The notes: generated by a model not told the origin, from the letters alone. A DNA stretch of 17,400 nucleotides from an uncultured Clostridia bacterium (GCA_910589185.1 CAJUSU010000009.1:1-17400); one strand, 5' to 3'; shown: positions 7,001 through 15,374, counted from the first letter of the stretch. Numbers and translations are program-made.

Positions 7001-7517
7001 TTGAAAGATAAATGGATTATTCAAGTATTTATTATTTCATTCATTTTATCAGCAATATTTAGTGGACTATCGTCTTTATTATCAGACATTAATGTCATTG
7101 TTTTATTCGTAATTATTCTCATTGTTATTGGAATTGGTATATTATTTGATATGATTGGTGTTGCTACCTTGACAGCAGAAGAAGCGCCTTTTCATGCTAT
7201 GAGCTCGAAAAAGATAAAAGAAGCAACAGCATGTATTAATTTATTAAAGAATAGTACAAAAGTCTCAAGTGTTTGTAATGATATTGTAGGAGATATTTGT
7301 GGTATTGTCAGCCGGTGGCTTAGGTGCAACTTTAACAGTATATTTAACGATAGAATGTCATATGAATGCTTTGTTAGCAAGTATTTTAGTAACGTCTTTT
7401 ATTTCAGCATTGACTGTGGGAGGAAAAGCATATTTTAAAACGATTGCAACTAAGAAAAGTGATAAAATAGTACTTGCAGTAGGAAAAATTATGCAAGTGT
7501 TTACAAAATTGAAATAA
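7001..7517 (+). CDS. oapA: OapA, OLE-associated membrane protein, needs one +1 frameshift
   Basis: Joined across one frameshift, the protein is 171 residues, close to the known OapA length. It begins at TTG 7001, the only plausible start because an in-frame TAA sits at 6998-7000, with a modest AAAGAGTG ribosome binding site. Membrane segments lie near residues 6-27 and 31-56. A conserved soluble stretch follows (EEAPFHAMSSKKIKEA, then VSSVCNDIVGDICGIVS), and two more membrane segments fall in the second frame (GGLGATLTVYL and SILVTSFISALTVGG). The zero frame runs to CGG at 7313-7315; skipping the C gives GGT GGC TTA GGT, which continues the OapA sequence to TAA at 7515-7517. Without the shift the protein would lose both C-terminal helices and end in an unrelated tail at 7438. 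OapA anchors OLE RNA to the membrane. Confidence 0.85.
7313..7315 (+). other. +1 frameshift site at in-frame CGG (oapA)
   Basis: The zero frame reads GTC AGC CGG TGG; the functional continuation is AGC, skipped C, GGT GGC. The reading frame 3' of this point carries the last two membrane helices of OapA. The open overlap allows a shift anywhere from about 7299 to 7315, so this exact position is inferred from the other two sites. Confidence 0.7.
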
Positions 7518-7531
7518 ATATAATTAGAATG

Positions 7532-7580
7532 AAAACTACAATTTCTGAATGATAGAATTATTTAGAAATTGTAGTTTTTT
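7532..7580 (+). terminator. Intrinsic terminator after oapA
   Basis: Arms 7532-7546 (AAAACTACAATTTCT) and 7564-7578 are perfect 15-base reverse complements with a 17-base loop and end in TTTTTT at 7575-7580. Confidence 0.9.
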
Positions 7581-7605
7581 ATCGTTAAAATTTTTAAATG
7601 ATTTA

Positions 7606-7635
7606 TTGACATATTATGACATAAATTGATAAAAT
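7606..7635 (+). promoter_or_regulatory. Probable promoter of the pilin-like gene
   Basis: TTGACA at 7606-7611 is followed after 18 bases by TAAAAT at 7630-7635, leaving a leader of about 75 bases before the ATG at 7719. Confidence 0.65.
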
Positions 7636-7718
7636 ATAACAAAATGTTATGCAAAACAAAAATTAGTATAAAAAGACAAATGAAGTAGATACTAAAGAAA
7701 AAGGAGGAAAAAATAAAA

Positions 7719-8762
7719 ATGAAACAAAAATTAAGAAAAGAAATAGGCATCACACTAGTAGCTCTAATAGTAACTATAGTAGTGTTGTTAATCTTAGCTG
7801 GAATAACGATAATGTACACGATGGGAGATAATAGTATTTTTAAGAAAGCACAAGAAGCCAAAGACAAGACAAATCAAGCGATAAAAAATGAACAAGAATA
7901 TATGAATTCCATTGATAATATGCTAAACGAATATTTGAATGGAACCATAAATGGAGGAACAAGTACTCCAACAGATGTGTCAATTGAAAATATCAAATCA
8001 GATTGGGAAACGATTGAAAAAATAGCCCAAGAAATTGCAAAAGACGATGCTATCACAAGTGAGACAGAAGAAGTAAAAGTAACAGTGGACGGAAAAAGAT
8101 ATACAATAAAACCAGGTGATATTTTTGAAGTAGAGTATAACGGAGAAGCAAGAAGAGTAAGAGTGCTAGGATTTAAACATGATGATTTAATAGATAAAAC
8201 AGTATATGGTGGAAATCATGAAAAGGCAAGCATCAGTTTTGAATTCTTAGATTGTTTAGGAACACATAATATGAATGGAACAGACAGTAATACTTCAACC
8301 AATGCAAATGGATGGGCAGCGACAGAGATGAGAACATTCTTAGAAGGCTCAAGTGGAAGGGGACAATTAAGTAATAATAGTTATATTAAACAAGTAAAGA
8401 AGAAGTATATTAAAACATGTAATAGTGCAAGTAGCGTAACAACAAGTGATGACTATTTATGGTTACTATCTGCAAGTGAAGTATTAAAAGACGGATATAA
8501 CGGGGGAGATACAAAAGGATATGCTATAACAAAAGAAGGAGAACAATATTTGTACTATAAAAATAACGCAATAGAAGCATATAATTCTACGAGCACAAAT
8601 CGTGTTAAATACAACAATGACAGTGCAAAACACTGGTGGCTTCGTTCACCTCATTACTCAGATAGCGGTAGTTTCTGTTTTGTCACCGACAAGGGAGTTA
8701 ACAGCAATGTTGGAAACTATTCATACAATACTTATGGCGTGGCTCCAGGCTTTTGCATATAA
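7719..8762 (+). CDS. Pilin-like surface protein with DUF6273-type C-terminal domain
   Basis: A 347-residue secreted or surface protein with a ribosome binding site AAGGAGG at 7701-7707. The N-terminus KEIGITLVALIVTIVV is a type IV prepilin-like (class III) leader: a short basic head, a glycine, then one hydrophobic helix to about residue 32. A helical, charged stretch (about 33-75) and a Thr/Ser linker follow. From about residue 90 comes a domain with VTVDGKRYTIKPGDIFEVEY, and then a C-terminal region containing WLLSASE, HWWLRSP and GVAPGFCI. These resemble DUF6273-type domains related to C-type-lectin/FGE-like folds, from memory. Pilin-type proteins with such ends are frequent in gut Clostridia and some are variable proteins of diversity-generating retroelements. 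The last 40 codons differ in composition from the rest and are rich in Asn, Ser and Tyr. Confidence 0.75.
   Translation: MKQKLRKEIGITLVALIVTIVVLLILAGITIMYTMGDNSIFKKAQEAKDKTNQAIKNEQEYMNSIDNMLNEYLNGTINGGTSTPTDVSIENIKSDWETIEKIAQEIAKDDAITSETEEVKVTVDGKRYTIKPGDIFEVEYNGEARRVRVLGFKHDDLIDKTVYGGNHEKASISFEFLDCLGTHNMNGTDSNTSTNANGWAATEMRTFLEGSSGRGQLSNNSYIKQVKKKYIKTCNSASSVTTSDDYLWLLSASEVLKDGYNGGDTKGYAITKEGEQYLYYKNNAIEAYNSTSTNRVKYNNDSAKHWWLRSPHYSDSGSFCFVTDKGVNSNVGNYSYNTYGVAPGFCI
8631..8760 (+). other. Candidate variable region of the DUF6273-like domain
   Basis: The segment begins at HWWLRSP and ends at GVAPGFCI. Between conserved anchors are runs such as HYSDSGS and NSNVGNYSYNTYG. Many of their codons are AAC, AAT, TAC, TAT or AGC, the kinds produced from AAY template codons by adenine-directed mutagenesis. 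It is visibly richer in G and C than the upstream part of the gene. No reverse transcriptase or template repeat is present in this window, so the assignment is a hypothesis. Confidence 0.3.
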
Positions 8763-8773
8763 AGAGTCAACAT

Positions 8774-8810
8774 AAAAATGATATTGGCTAAAAACCAATA
8801 TCATTTTTCT
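8774..8810. terminator. Bidirectional intrinsic terminator
   Basis: Arms 8774-8787 (AAAAATGATATTGG) and 8795-8808 are perfect 14-base reverse complements with a 7-base loop. A-runs and T-runs on either side let it serve both the pilin-like gene and the leftward HAD gene, which ends 10 bases further on. Confidence 0.9.
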
Positions 8811-8819
8811 TTTATCCTA

Positions 8820-9617
8820 TTAAAATAATATTTTCTTTAAATCAATATAGTTTTCATGGGGTTCACAAACAATATCAAAACCTGCTTGGAAATCTTCTAA
8901 AGAATTGCAAGGATCATTAGGATCATCAGGTTCAAAACCAATTGTGATAACACTGTCATGTAAGCTTTTATTTACCATATTTAAGTCTGAGGTTTGGTCA
9001 CCTAATAGAAGTACTTGATTACGTCTTTTTAGTTTATCTTTTACTTTTGGAGGAAGTGAAACTTCATTTTTATTAAAGCTATGAATCACATTTTCTCCAA
9101 CACCAACAGCAATTCCATTTTCAAATAATACTTTATTACTACTTACATATATGTTATCAAAATAACAATCATAATTTTTCAAAAATGCTTCAATAAAATT
9201 TCCAATACCTGCACTAATAATAATTAATGGAATATGATTTTCATATAGGAATTTTAGAAATTCTTGAGCACCTGTACGAAATTCCATAACTCGTAAATCA
9301 GTAGCAGCTTTTTCAAATGCTTCTTCTGTCATTTTGTATGTTACAAATAATTGTATATGAGCTCTAAACCATTCATCCATCATTTTCATACGATACTTAA
9401 AAGGAAGAGAGGTATTCACTTCGATAGGACGATAAATCTCATAAAGGCGATGTCTTTCTATAGAATATTCTTCAGGGACTAAATTTGTATCTGCTAATAC
9501 AGACCAAGAAGTTAAACTACTTCCTGCGGTAATAGTTCTATCAAAATCTGCAACTACATAAAGATTATCCAAATTTTGAATCGGTAATAATTTTTTCACG
9601 AAATCTTTTATATACAT
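8820..9617 (-). CDS. HAD-superfamily phosphatase, UMPH-1/5'-nucleotidase-like
   Basis: A 265-residue cytosolic protein with all main HAD motifs. Motif I, DFDRTIT, carries the nucleophile Asp24 and the acid-base Asp26. A helical cap (about 40-110) contains SWSVL and WFRAHI. Motif II is IIISAGIGNFIEAF near residue 134, a lysine follows in the downstream region, and motif III/IV is LLLGDQTSDLNM near 205. The SAGIGN form of motif II and the cap position are typical of the pyrimidine 5'-nucleotidase (UMPH-1, cN-III) group, which removes phosphate from nucleoside monophosphates. The substrate is inferred only from family resemblance. The ATG at 9617 has AGGAGG five bases upstream. It is transcribed away from the phospholipase-like gene, sharing the 98-base intergenic region. 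Confidence 0.82.
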   Translation of the reverse strand: MYIKDFVKKLLPIQNLDNLYVVADFDRTITAGSSLTSWSVLADTNLVPEEYSIERHRLYEIYRPIEVNTSLPFKYRMKMMDEWFRAHIQLFVTYKMTEEAFEKAATDLRVMEFRTGAQEFLKFLYENHIPLIIISAGIGNFIEAFLKNYDCYFDNIYVSSNKVLFENGIAVGVGENVIHSFNKNEVSLPPKVKDKLKRRNQVLLLGDQTSDLNMVNKSLHDSVITIGFEPDDPNDPCNSLEDFQAGFDIVCEPHENYIDLKKILF

Positions 9618-9671
9618 AAAAATCCTCCTAATGACTAAATTATAAACTATTTATAAGAAAAAGAAAAGTGC

Positions 9672-9700
9672 TTGAAAGAAATAAATTGTTGAGATATAAT
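9672..9700 (+). promoter_or_regulatory. Promoter of the zinc-phospholipase-like gene and possibly the Ca2+-ATPase
   Basis: TTGAAA at 9672-9677 and TATAAT at 9695-9700 are 17 bases apart, ending about 25 bases before the start at 9726. A TATAAT on the opposite strand, upstream of the HAD gene, lacks a good -35 box. Confidence 0.75.
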
Positions 9701-9725
9701 GTGAAACAAAAAAGGAGTGAAGATT

Positions 9726-10283
9726 ATGCCATCATTTCAAATTCATTTAGCAATAGCAAAACGATATACAGAAAAACATAAAATAGAAGATAAAGAAGCA
9801 TTTATAGAAGGGAGTATTGCGCCAGATTTTGTAAAACCAAAAGAAATTAGTCACTATACGATACCCGTTCAAACAGAAGCGTTATGGGATCATTTAGAAG
9901 CAAAAGTGGATTTGAATAGATTTTTAAAAGAAAATAAAATCAAAACAGATTATGATAGAGGTGTGTTATTACACTTAGTGGCGGATAAAATATTCTATAC
10001 AGAATTTTATAGTAAAGAGTTTATAGAAAGTACAAATTATCATCAATTTACAAAGGATTTATATACAAGTTATGACCAAACTAATGAATATTTGGAAGGA
10101 AAGTATCACATTGTATTAAAGCAACCATTAGCAGAGAAAATAAGAAAAGAAATTGAGGGATCTAAAAAACATCAACAGGTGTCTGACGAAACTGGAAAAA
10201 ACATTATACCACTAGATAAATTAGATGCTTTTATTGAAAGAATGTCTGATGTGAATTTAGAAGAATATATGACGAAAGAATAA
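9726..10283 (+). CDS. Zinc-dependent phospholipase C-like protein
   Basis: A 185-residue protein when started at ATG 9726, eight bases after AAAGGAG. The GTG at 9717 overlaps that ribosome binding site and is rejected as start. It begins MPSFQIHLAIAKRY and carries histidines and aspartates in the order expected for the zinc-dependent phospholipase C/S1-P1-type fold: His7, PDF near residue 33, SHYT near 43, WDHLEAKVDLNRFL near 54 and GVLLHLVADKIFY near 78. No signal peptide is present, so it is likely cytosolic, unlike secreted phospholipases. Small intracellular members of this family are common in clostridia and their substrates are unknown. It lies 44 bases upstream of the Ca2+-ATPase and may be co-transcribed with it. 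Confidence 0.7.
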   Translation: MPSFQIHLAIAKRYTEKHKIEDKEAFIEGSIAPDFVKPKEISHYTIPVQTEALWDHLEAKVDLNRFLKENKIKTDYDRGVLLHLVADKIFYTEFYSKEFIESTNYHQFTKDLYTSYDQTNEYLEGKYHIVLKQPLAEKIRKEIEGSKKHQQVSDETGKNIIPLDKLDAFIERMSDVNLEEYMTKE

Positions 10284-10327
10284 ATATAAAATACAAAGGG
10301 CAAAATAATAAAATGAGGAGGATACGA

Positions 10328-13100
10328 ATGGAAGAAAACAGAAAAGAGTGGTTTAATCAGTCTGTAGAAGAAACAGAGCAAAAATTTCAAGTAGAAGAAA
10401 CACAAGGATTATCAGAAGAACAAGTTGCAAAAAACAGAGAAATTTATGGATTAAATGAACTAGCAACCAAAAAGAAAAAGAGTTTATTTGTGAAATTTTT
10501 AGAACAATTTAAAGATTTTATGATTATTATTTTAATTATAGCAGCTATTATTTCAGGAGTAGTTGGCTATTATGAAGGAGAAGGAATTACAGATTCCATT
10601 ATTATTTTAATCGTGGTTATTGTCAATGCTATTATTGGTGTTGCTCAAGAGAATAAAGCGGAAAAATCACTAGAAGCTTTACAGAAATTAAGTTCTCATG
10701 TTGTGAAAGTAATGCGCAGTCGGGAATATAACAGTAGAGCCTTCTAAAGAATTAGTACCAGGAGATATTGTGGTGCTAGATACAGGAGATTATGTTCCTG
10801 CAGATTTGAGAATTATAGAAGCAGTGAATTTAAAATCACAAGAAGCCTCTTTAACAGGTGAGTCTGTTCCAGTAGAGAAAAATACACTAGTAATAGAGAA
10901 AGAAAAAGTAGGAATTGGAGATAGAACCAATATGCTATTTTCTTCAAGCCTAATTACTTATGGTAGAGGAAAAGGAATTGTTGTAGAAACAGGAATGACA
11001 ACAGAAGTGGGAAAAATTGCAGGAATGATTAACGAGGTAGAAGATACAGAGACTCCACTTCAACAAAAGTTAAATAAGCTAGGAAAAGTATTGGGAATAG
11101 CTGCCATTGTGATTTGTGTTTTCATTTTTGGAATTGGTTTACTTTATGGAAAAGACCCAATGGATATGTTTATGACAGCGGTTAGCTTAGCAGTGGCAGC
11201 AATACCAGAAGGATTAGCTGCTGTATCTACCATTGTTCTTGCGATTGGTGTACAAAGAATGGTAAAAAAGCATGCCATTGTGAAAAAGTTGCCAGCAGTA
11301 GAGACTTTGGGAAGTACAACGGTTATTTGTTCAGATAAGACAGGAACTTTGACACAAAACAAAATGACAGTTAAAAAGTTATTCTATAATAACCAATTAG
11401 TAGAAATAGAAAACGTCAATACAAATGAAACTACTGAAGAACTAGAAAGATTAGTATATATTAGCATGTTTTGCAATGATACAAAAGTTGCGTCAGATAA
11501 AACTTTAACAGGAGATCCAACAGAAACAGCTTTAATTGATATGGCTTTTAACTTAGATTTTCAGCCAGCAGTGTTAGAACAATACCCACGCGTAAAAGAA
11601 TTACCATTTGATTCAGAAAGAAAGTTAATGACAACAGTTCACAAGTTAACTGATAAATATGTAGTATACACAAAAGGCGGAGTAGACGAATTATTAGCAA
11701 GATGTGATAGCTATGTGATAAATAACGAAGTGAAGCAAGATTTAGAGAGTTTCAAACAAGAAATTACAAAGCAAAATGAAGCAATGGCAAAAGATGCTCT
11801 TCGTGTACTTGCTATGGGATATAAAGAAATAGACCATGAGCCAACAGATGAAGAAATGAAAACGATAGAAAGTGATTTAATCTATGTTGGAATGGTAGGA
11901 ATGATAGACCCACCAAGAGAAGAAGTAAAAGACGCGGTTGCAAAATGTAAAAGAGCGGGTATTAAAACTGTTATGATTACAGGTGACCACAAGGCCACAG
12001 CTATTGCAATTGCCAAAGCATTAGGCATTTTAGAAAGTGAAGAAGAAGCAATTACAGGGGCAGAACTAGAGGAAATGTCTGACCAAGACTTAATTGCAAA
12101 TGTAAGGAAATATAGTGTGTATGCTAGAGTATCTCCTGAACATAAAGTACGAATTGTCAAGGCATGGAAAGAAAATGGAGAAATTGTAGCCATGACGGGT
12201 GATGGTGTCAATGATGCACCAGCCTTGAAAACAGCTGATATTGGCTGCGCTATGGGTGTTGTAGGAACTGATGTGGCAAAAGAAGCGGCAGATGTTATTT
12301 TAACAGATGACAATTTTGCAACTATTGTATCTTCAGTAGAAGAAGGTAGACGTATTTATGACAACATATTAAAAGCAATCCAATTTCTATTATCTAGCAA
12401 TGTAGGAGAAATCATTATCTTATTTGTTGCAATATTAATTACTCCATTACTTAGTAAATGGTTCCAGATAGATGTAAATTTAATTGTACCACTACTTCCG
12501 ATTCATATTTTATGGATTAACTTAGTAACGGACTCTTTACCAGCACTTGCTTTAGCGGTAGACCCCGCAGAAAAAGATATTATGGATAGAAAGCCAATCA
12601 AGCCAAAGCAAGGTGTATTCACTAAAGGAATGACATGGAGAGTCATTTATCAAGGAATGATGATTGGACTTATTACACTTGTTGCCTTTATTATTGGTTT
12701 AGCGACACCAGTGGACCAATTACCAATGGTAGAAGTAACTGATAGCGAAGGTGTGATTAGAACTTTATCAGAGGAAGAAGTAAGAGTGGAAATAGGGCAA
12801 ACTATGGCATTTACAGTTTTAGCACTTTCGGAGCTAGTTCATGTATTTAACATTAGAAATAATAAAAAGTCTATTTTTAAAACAGGAATTTTCAGTAATC
12901 GCAAATTAATTTTAGCAAATTTGGCTTCAGCGCTATTGATGCTAGTGATACTAATTGTACCTGCATTAAGAAACATTTTCAGCATTCCAGTATTACCAGT
13001 AATGAATATTATTGAAGTTATAGTTTTAATATTTGTTCCAATTGTGGTCGTGGAATTGTTTAAATTGTTTAAGATTAATACTACGAAAGATGAAGTGTAA
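10328..13100 (+). CDS. P2A-type Ca2+-transporting ATPase, needs one +1 frameshift
   Basis: About 923 residues after joining two frames. The ATG at 10328 lies six bases after AGGAGG; the ATG at 10313 precedes that site and is rejected. Order: cation ATPase N-domain, a first membrane pair near 50-105, the A-domain with LTGES, then TM4 carrying AAIPEGLAAVST. Next come the phosphorylation site DKTGTLTQNKMT, the nucleotide-binding domain with KGGVDELL, and the hinge MTGDGVNDAPALK. TM5 has SSNVGEI and TM6 has NLVTDSLPALALAVDP. The TM4 Glu, TM5 Asn/Glu and TM6 Asn/Asp pattern fits SERCA-like Ca2+ export powered by ATP. The zero frame breaks after VVKVMRS at CGG 10721-10723; skipping one C gives GNITVEPSKELVPGDIV, the expected A-domain entry. 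Otherwise translation ends at 10747, leaving no catalytic domain. Confidence 0.9.
10721..10723 (+). other. +1 frameshift site at in-frame CGG (Ca2+-ATPase)
   Basis: The zero frame reads CGC AGT CGG GAA TAT; the functional continuation is AGT, skipped C, GGG AAT ATA ACA GTA. The result, MRSGNITVEPSKELVPGDIV, matches the R-x-G...ELVPGDIV pattern of P2 ATPases and places the shift at or within a few bases of this CGG. Confidence 0.8.
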
Positions 13101-13118
13101 ATAAAAATCCATAATATA

Positions 13119-13200
13119 AAAAAATACCTTAAATTGACTATTAATTTTTTTATGAATAGTATATACTATATAAGAAAATTGTCGATTTAAGGTGTTTTTT
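13119..13200 (+). promoter_or_regulatory. Long inverted repeat spanning the deacetylase promoter and ribosome binding site
   Basis: Arms 13119-13138 and 13181-13200 pair over 20 positions, with two G-U pairs, around a 42-base interior. The right arm contains AAGGTG (13189-13194), the ribosome binding site for the ATG at 13201, and ends in TTTTTT. The left arm includes most of a TTGACT -35-like box (13134-13139), and the interior holds AT-rich -10-like sequences (around 13157-13167). Transcripts reading in from the ATPase would form the hairpin and terminate or be poorly translated. Transcripts begun at the local promoter would lack the left arm and be translated. Confidence 0.6.
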
Positions 13201-14100
13201 ATGATTGTATACGATATTGAAAGTTTTGAGAAAAAGAAAAGTAAAAAATGGATTTTTTGGACTATACTAATAGCGATTATCGTGATTGGTATAGCTATTT
13301 TTGGTGGAATAAAAACGGCAGAATATGTGGCAAAGCAAAAAGAGCAGAAATTGGCACAAGAGAATAAGGAGGAGCAGAATACTCAGCAAAATAAAGAGAT
13401 AAAAGACTCAAATAGCAATCAACAAGATACTACCTACAAAGGTTTAACAAAAGAACAATTAAAAGCAATCGATAATATTTATGATAGCAAAGAAAAGGTA
13501 GCATTTCTTACCTTTGATGATGGTCCTTCCAGTAACGTTACACCAAAAATATTAGACGTATTAAAAAAAGAAGATATAAAAGCAACTTTTTTTGTACTAG
13601 GAACTATGGTGAAAGCAAACCCTGGAGTATTAAGACGAGAGCGAGAAGAAGGGCATTATATTGCAAATCATAGTTATTCTCATGTTTATTCTAAGGTATA
13701 TGCTAATAAGAATAAACCGCTAGAAGAGTACAATAAAACGAATAAGCTAATACAAGAAGCATTAGGGGATAGTAATTATCAGTCCAATATTTTCCGTTTT
13801 CCGGGTGGTTCGGTAGGTGGATATTATGATAAACTAAAACAAAAAGCTAAAAAGAAGTTTCAGGAAAAAGGTATTTCCTATTTAGACTGGAATTGCTTAA
13901 CCAATGATTCAGATGGTGCAGAAACAAAACAAGCTATTATGCAGAATTTGAAAGCAACAAGCAAAGGAAAAAAGAGCTTAGTAATTTTAATGCATGATGC
14001 ACCAAATAAAGATTTAACAGCTAAAACATTACCAGATGTGATAAAATATTTAAAAGAGCAAGGTTATAGTTTTCAAAATATGTATGATGTGATAGAATAA
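13201..14100 (+). CDS. Membrane-anchored polysaccharide deacetylase (NodB domain)
   Basis: A 299-residue protein with one N-terminal membrane segment (about residues 17-38), a Gln/Glu/Lys/Asn-rich linker (45-78) and an extracytoplasmic NodB domain from about 98. Catalytic motifs are complete: TFDDGP (Asp106 and the metal ligand Asp107), NHSYSH (H-x3-H metal ligands), RFPGGS, DWN and LMHD. Such enzymes remove N-acetyl groups from peptidoglycan GlcNAc or related wall glycans, often giving lysozyme resistance. Start: ATG 13201 with AAGGTG six bases upstream is preferred over the GTG at 13192, which lies within that ribosome binding site. No strong terminator follows before the flavoprotein gene 59 bases downstream. 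Substrate is inferred from the family and the membrane anchor. Confidence 0.88.
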   Translation: MIVYDIESFEKKKSKKWIFWTILIAIIVIGIAIFGGIKTAEYVAKQKEQKLAQENKEEQNTQQNKEIKDSNSNQQDTTYKGLTKEQLKAIDNIYDSKEKVAFLTFDDGPSSNVTPKILDVLKKEDIKATFFVLGTMVKANPGVLRREREEGHYIANHSYSHVYSKVYANKNKPLEEYNKTNKLIQEALGDSNYQSNIFRFPGGSVGGYYDKLKQKAKKKFQEKGISYLDWNCLTNDSDGAETKQAIMQNLKATSKGKKSLVILMHDAPNKDLTAKTLPDVIKYLKEQGYSFQNMYDVIE

Positions 14101-14159
14101 AAACAAAAAAATGAAATATAGTTACAATTAGATGATATCATAAAAAGGAGTAGATGAAT

Positions 14160-15008
14160 ATGGTATATGATGTAATCATCGTGGGAAGCGGGCCTGCAGG
14201 AATTTCGGCTTCGCTATATGCTAAACGTAGAAAATTATCAGTACTTGTTATTTCCAAAGGAAATGGGGCTCTAGGTAAAACAGAAAAAATAGACAACTAT
14301 TATGGATTTCCAAAAGGAATTTCAGGAAAAGAACTTTATCAAAATGGAATAGAGCAAGCAAAAACATTAGGAGTAGAAATAATAGAAGATGAAGTAGTGG
14401 CACTCAATTATTTGGAAAACTTTGAAGTAGAAACAGTTAATTCACAATATACTGCAAAATCTGTTATTCTAGCAACAGGTACCAATCGAGTAACTCCTAA
14501 TATTAAAGGAATTCAAGAATTTGAAGGTAAGGGAGTTAGCTATTGCGCTATTTGTGATGCATTTTTCTTTAAAGGCAAAGATGTAGTGGTTTTAGGAAAT
14601 GGCAATTATGCAATTCACGAAATGGAACAATTAAAACCAGTAGTAGGGTCTGTATCTATTTTAACAAATGGCGAAGAAATGATAGAAAATAGAGATGTGG
14701 AAGTAGAAATTGATAATAGAAAAATTAGAGAATTTAGAGGGGAAGATAAGCTAGCAGAAATAGAATTTGAAGATAATACGAAAAGAAAAGTACATGGCGT
14801 ATTTGTAGCAGTAGGTACTGCTTCAAGTAATGATTTAGCTAGAAAAATTGGAGCAAGAATAGAGAATAATCATATTGCTGTTAATGAAAATATGGAAACG
14901 ACAATACCAGGGTTATTTGCTTGCGGAGACTGCACAGGAGGCTTACTTCAAATTAGTAAAGCAGTTTATGAAGGAGCAAAAGCAGGGTTGACAGTATTAA
15001 AAAAGTAG
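14160..15008 (+). CDS. Thioredoxin-reductase-like flavoprotein lacking NADPH motifs
   Basis: A 282-residue FAD protein. FAD-binding motifs are intact: VIIVGSGPAG near residue 5, ILATGTNR near 103 and LFACGDCTGG near 258. The redox-active CAIC sits at YCAICD near 130, as in low-molecular-weight thioredoxin reductases. The pyridine-nucleotide domain is abnormal. The usual GGGxSA is LGNGNYAIHE, and the HRRxxxR NADPH-phosphate motif is absent (SILTNGEEM in its place). The protein is also shorter than the usual 310-320 residues. These traits match the clostridial ferredoxin-linked thioredoxin reductase group (FFTR) better than NADPH-dependent TrxB. It is followed 51 bases later by thioredoxin, its expected partner. 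The ATG at 14160 is nine bases after AAGGAG; the ATG at 14154 is only three bases from it and less likely. Confidence 0.85.
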   Translation: MVYDVIIVGSGPAGISASLYAKRRKLSVLVISKGNGALGKTEKIDNYYGFPKGISGKELYQNGIEQAKTLGVEIIEDEVVALNYLENFEVETVNSQYTAKSVILATGTNRVTPNIKGIQEFEGKGVSYCAICDAFFFKGKDVVVLGNGNYAIHEMEQLKPVVGSVSILTNGEEMIENRDVEVEIDNRKIREFRGEDKLAEIEFEDNTKRKVHGVFVAVGTASSNDLARKIGARIENNHIAVNENMETTIPGLFACGDCTGGLLQISKAVYEGAKAGLTVLKK

Positions 15009-15059
15009 AATATTATAATAAAAATAGTATAAAATAATAAAGAGAAGGAGAGATGAAAA

Positions 15060-15371
15060 ATGTCAGTAATAACAGTAAACAATGAGAATTTTGAAAAGGA
15101 GATTTTAGGCTCAAGAATGCCAGTCTTACTAGATTTTTGGGCAACTTGGTGTGGACCATGTAGAATGATGTCACCAGTAGTAGATGAAATTGCGGAAAGT
15201 ATGAACACTTCTATTAAGGTAGGAAAAGTTAATATTGATGAATGTCCAAATTTAGCTGAAAAATATGGAGTTATGAGTATTCCAACTTTCGTAGTGTTAA
15301 AAGATGGAGTAGAAGCAGGAAGAACAGTTGGTGTTCAATCAAAAGAGGAAATTGTAAAACTTTTACAATAA
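15060..15371 (+). CDS. trxA: Thioredoxin
   Basis: A 103-residue thioredoxin of normal length with the WCGPC active site in FWATWCGPCRMM (about residues 27-38), the conserved buried Asp in LLDFWA, the cis-proline in MSIPTFVV (about 75) and a C-terminal Gly-containing helix. It reduces disulfides in cytosolic proteins and would be recycled by the flavoprotein encoded immediately upstream. The ribosome binding site GAAGGAGA ends about 8 bases before the ATG. No clear terminator follows before the thrS leader promoter. Confidence 0.95.
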   Translation: MSVITVNNENFEKEILGSRMPVLLDFWATWCGPCRMMSPVVDEIAESMNTSIKVGKVNIDECPNLAEKYGVMSIPTFVVLKDGVEAGRTVGVQSKEEIVKLLQ

Positions 15372-15374
15372 CTA

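Noticed and set aside
7299..7517. A separate small gene starting at GTG 7299
   Set aside because: It lacks a ribosome binding site and its product is the missing C-terminal half of OapA, so it is the second part of one frameshifted gene.
9717..9719. GTG 9717 as start of the phospholipase-like gene
   Set aside because: It overlaps the Shine-Dalgarno sequence that correctly serves the ATG at 9726.
10700..10730. Classical -1 or +1 slippery sequence at the ATPase break
   Set aside because: No homopolymer heptamer, internal Shine-Dalgarno with a stop codon, or other RF2-type signal is visible; the feature shared with the other sites is CGG itself.
10770..13100. The Ca2+-ATPase as a gene starting at GTG 10770
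   Set aside because: The start would lie inside the A-domain motif, without a ribosome binding site, and lose the first two membrane segments found in the other frame just upstream.
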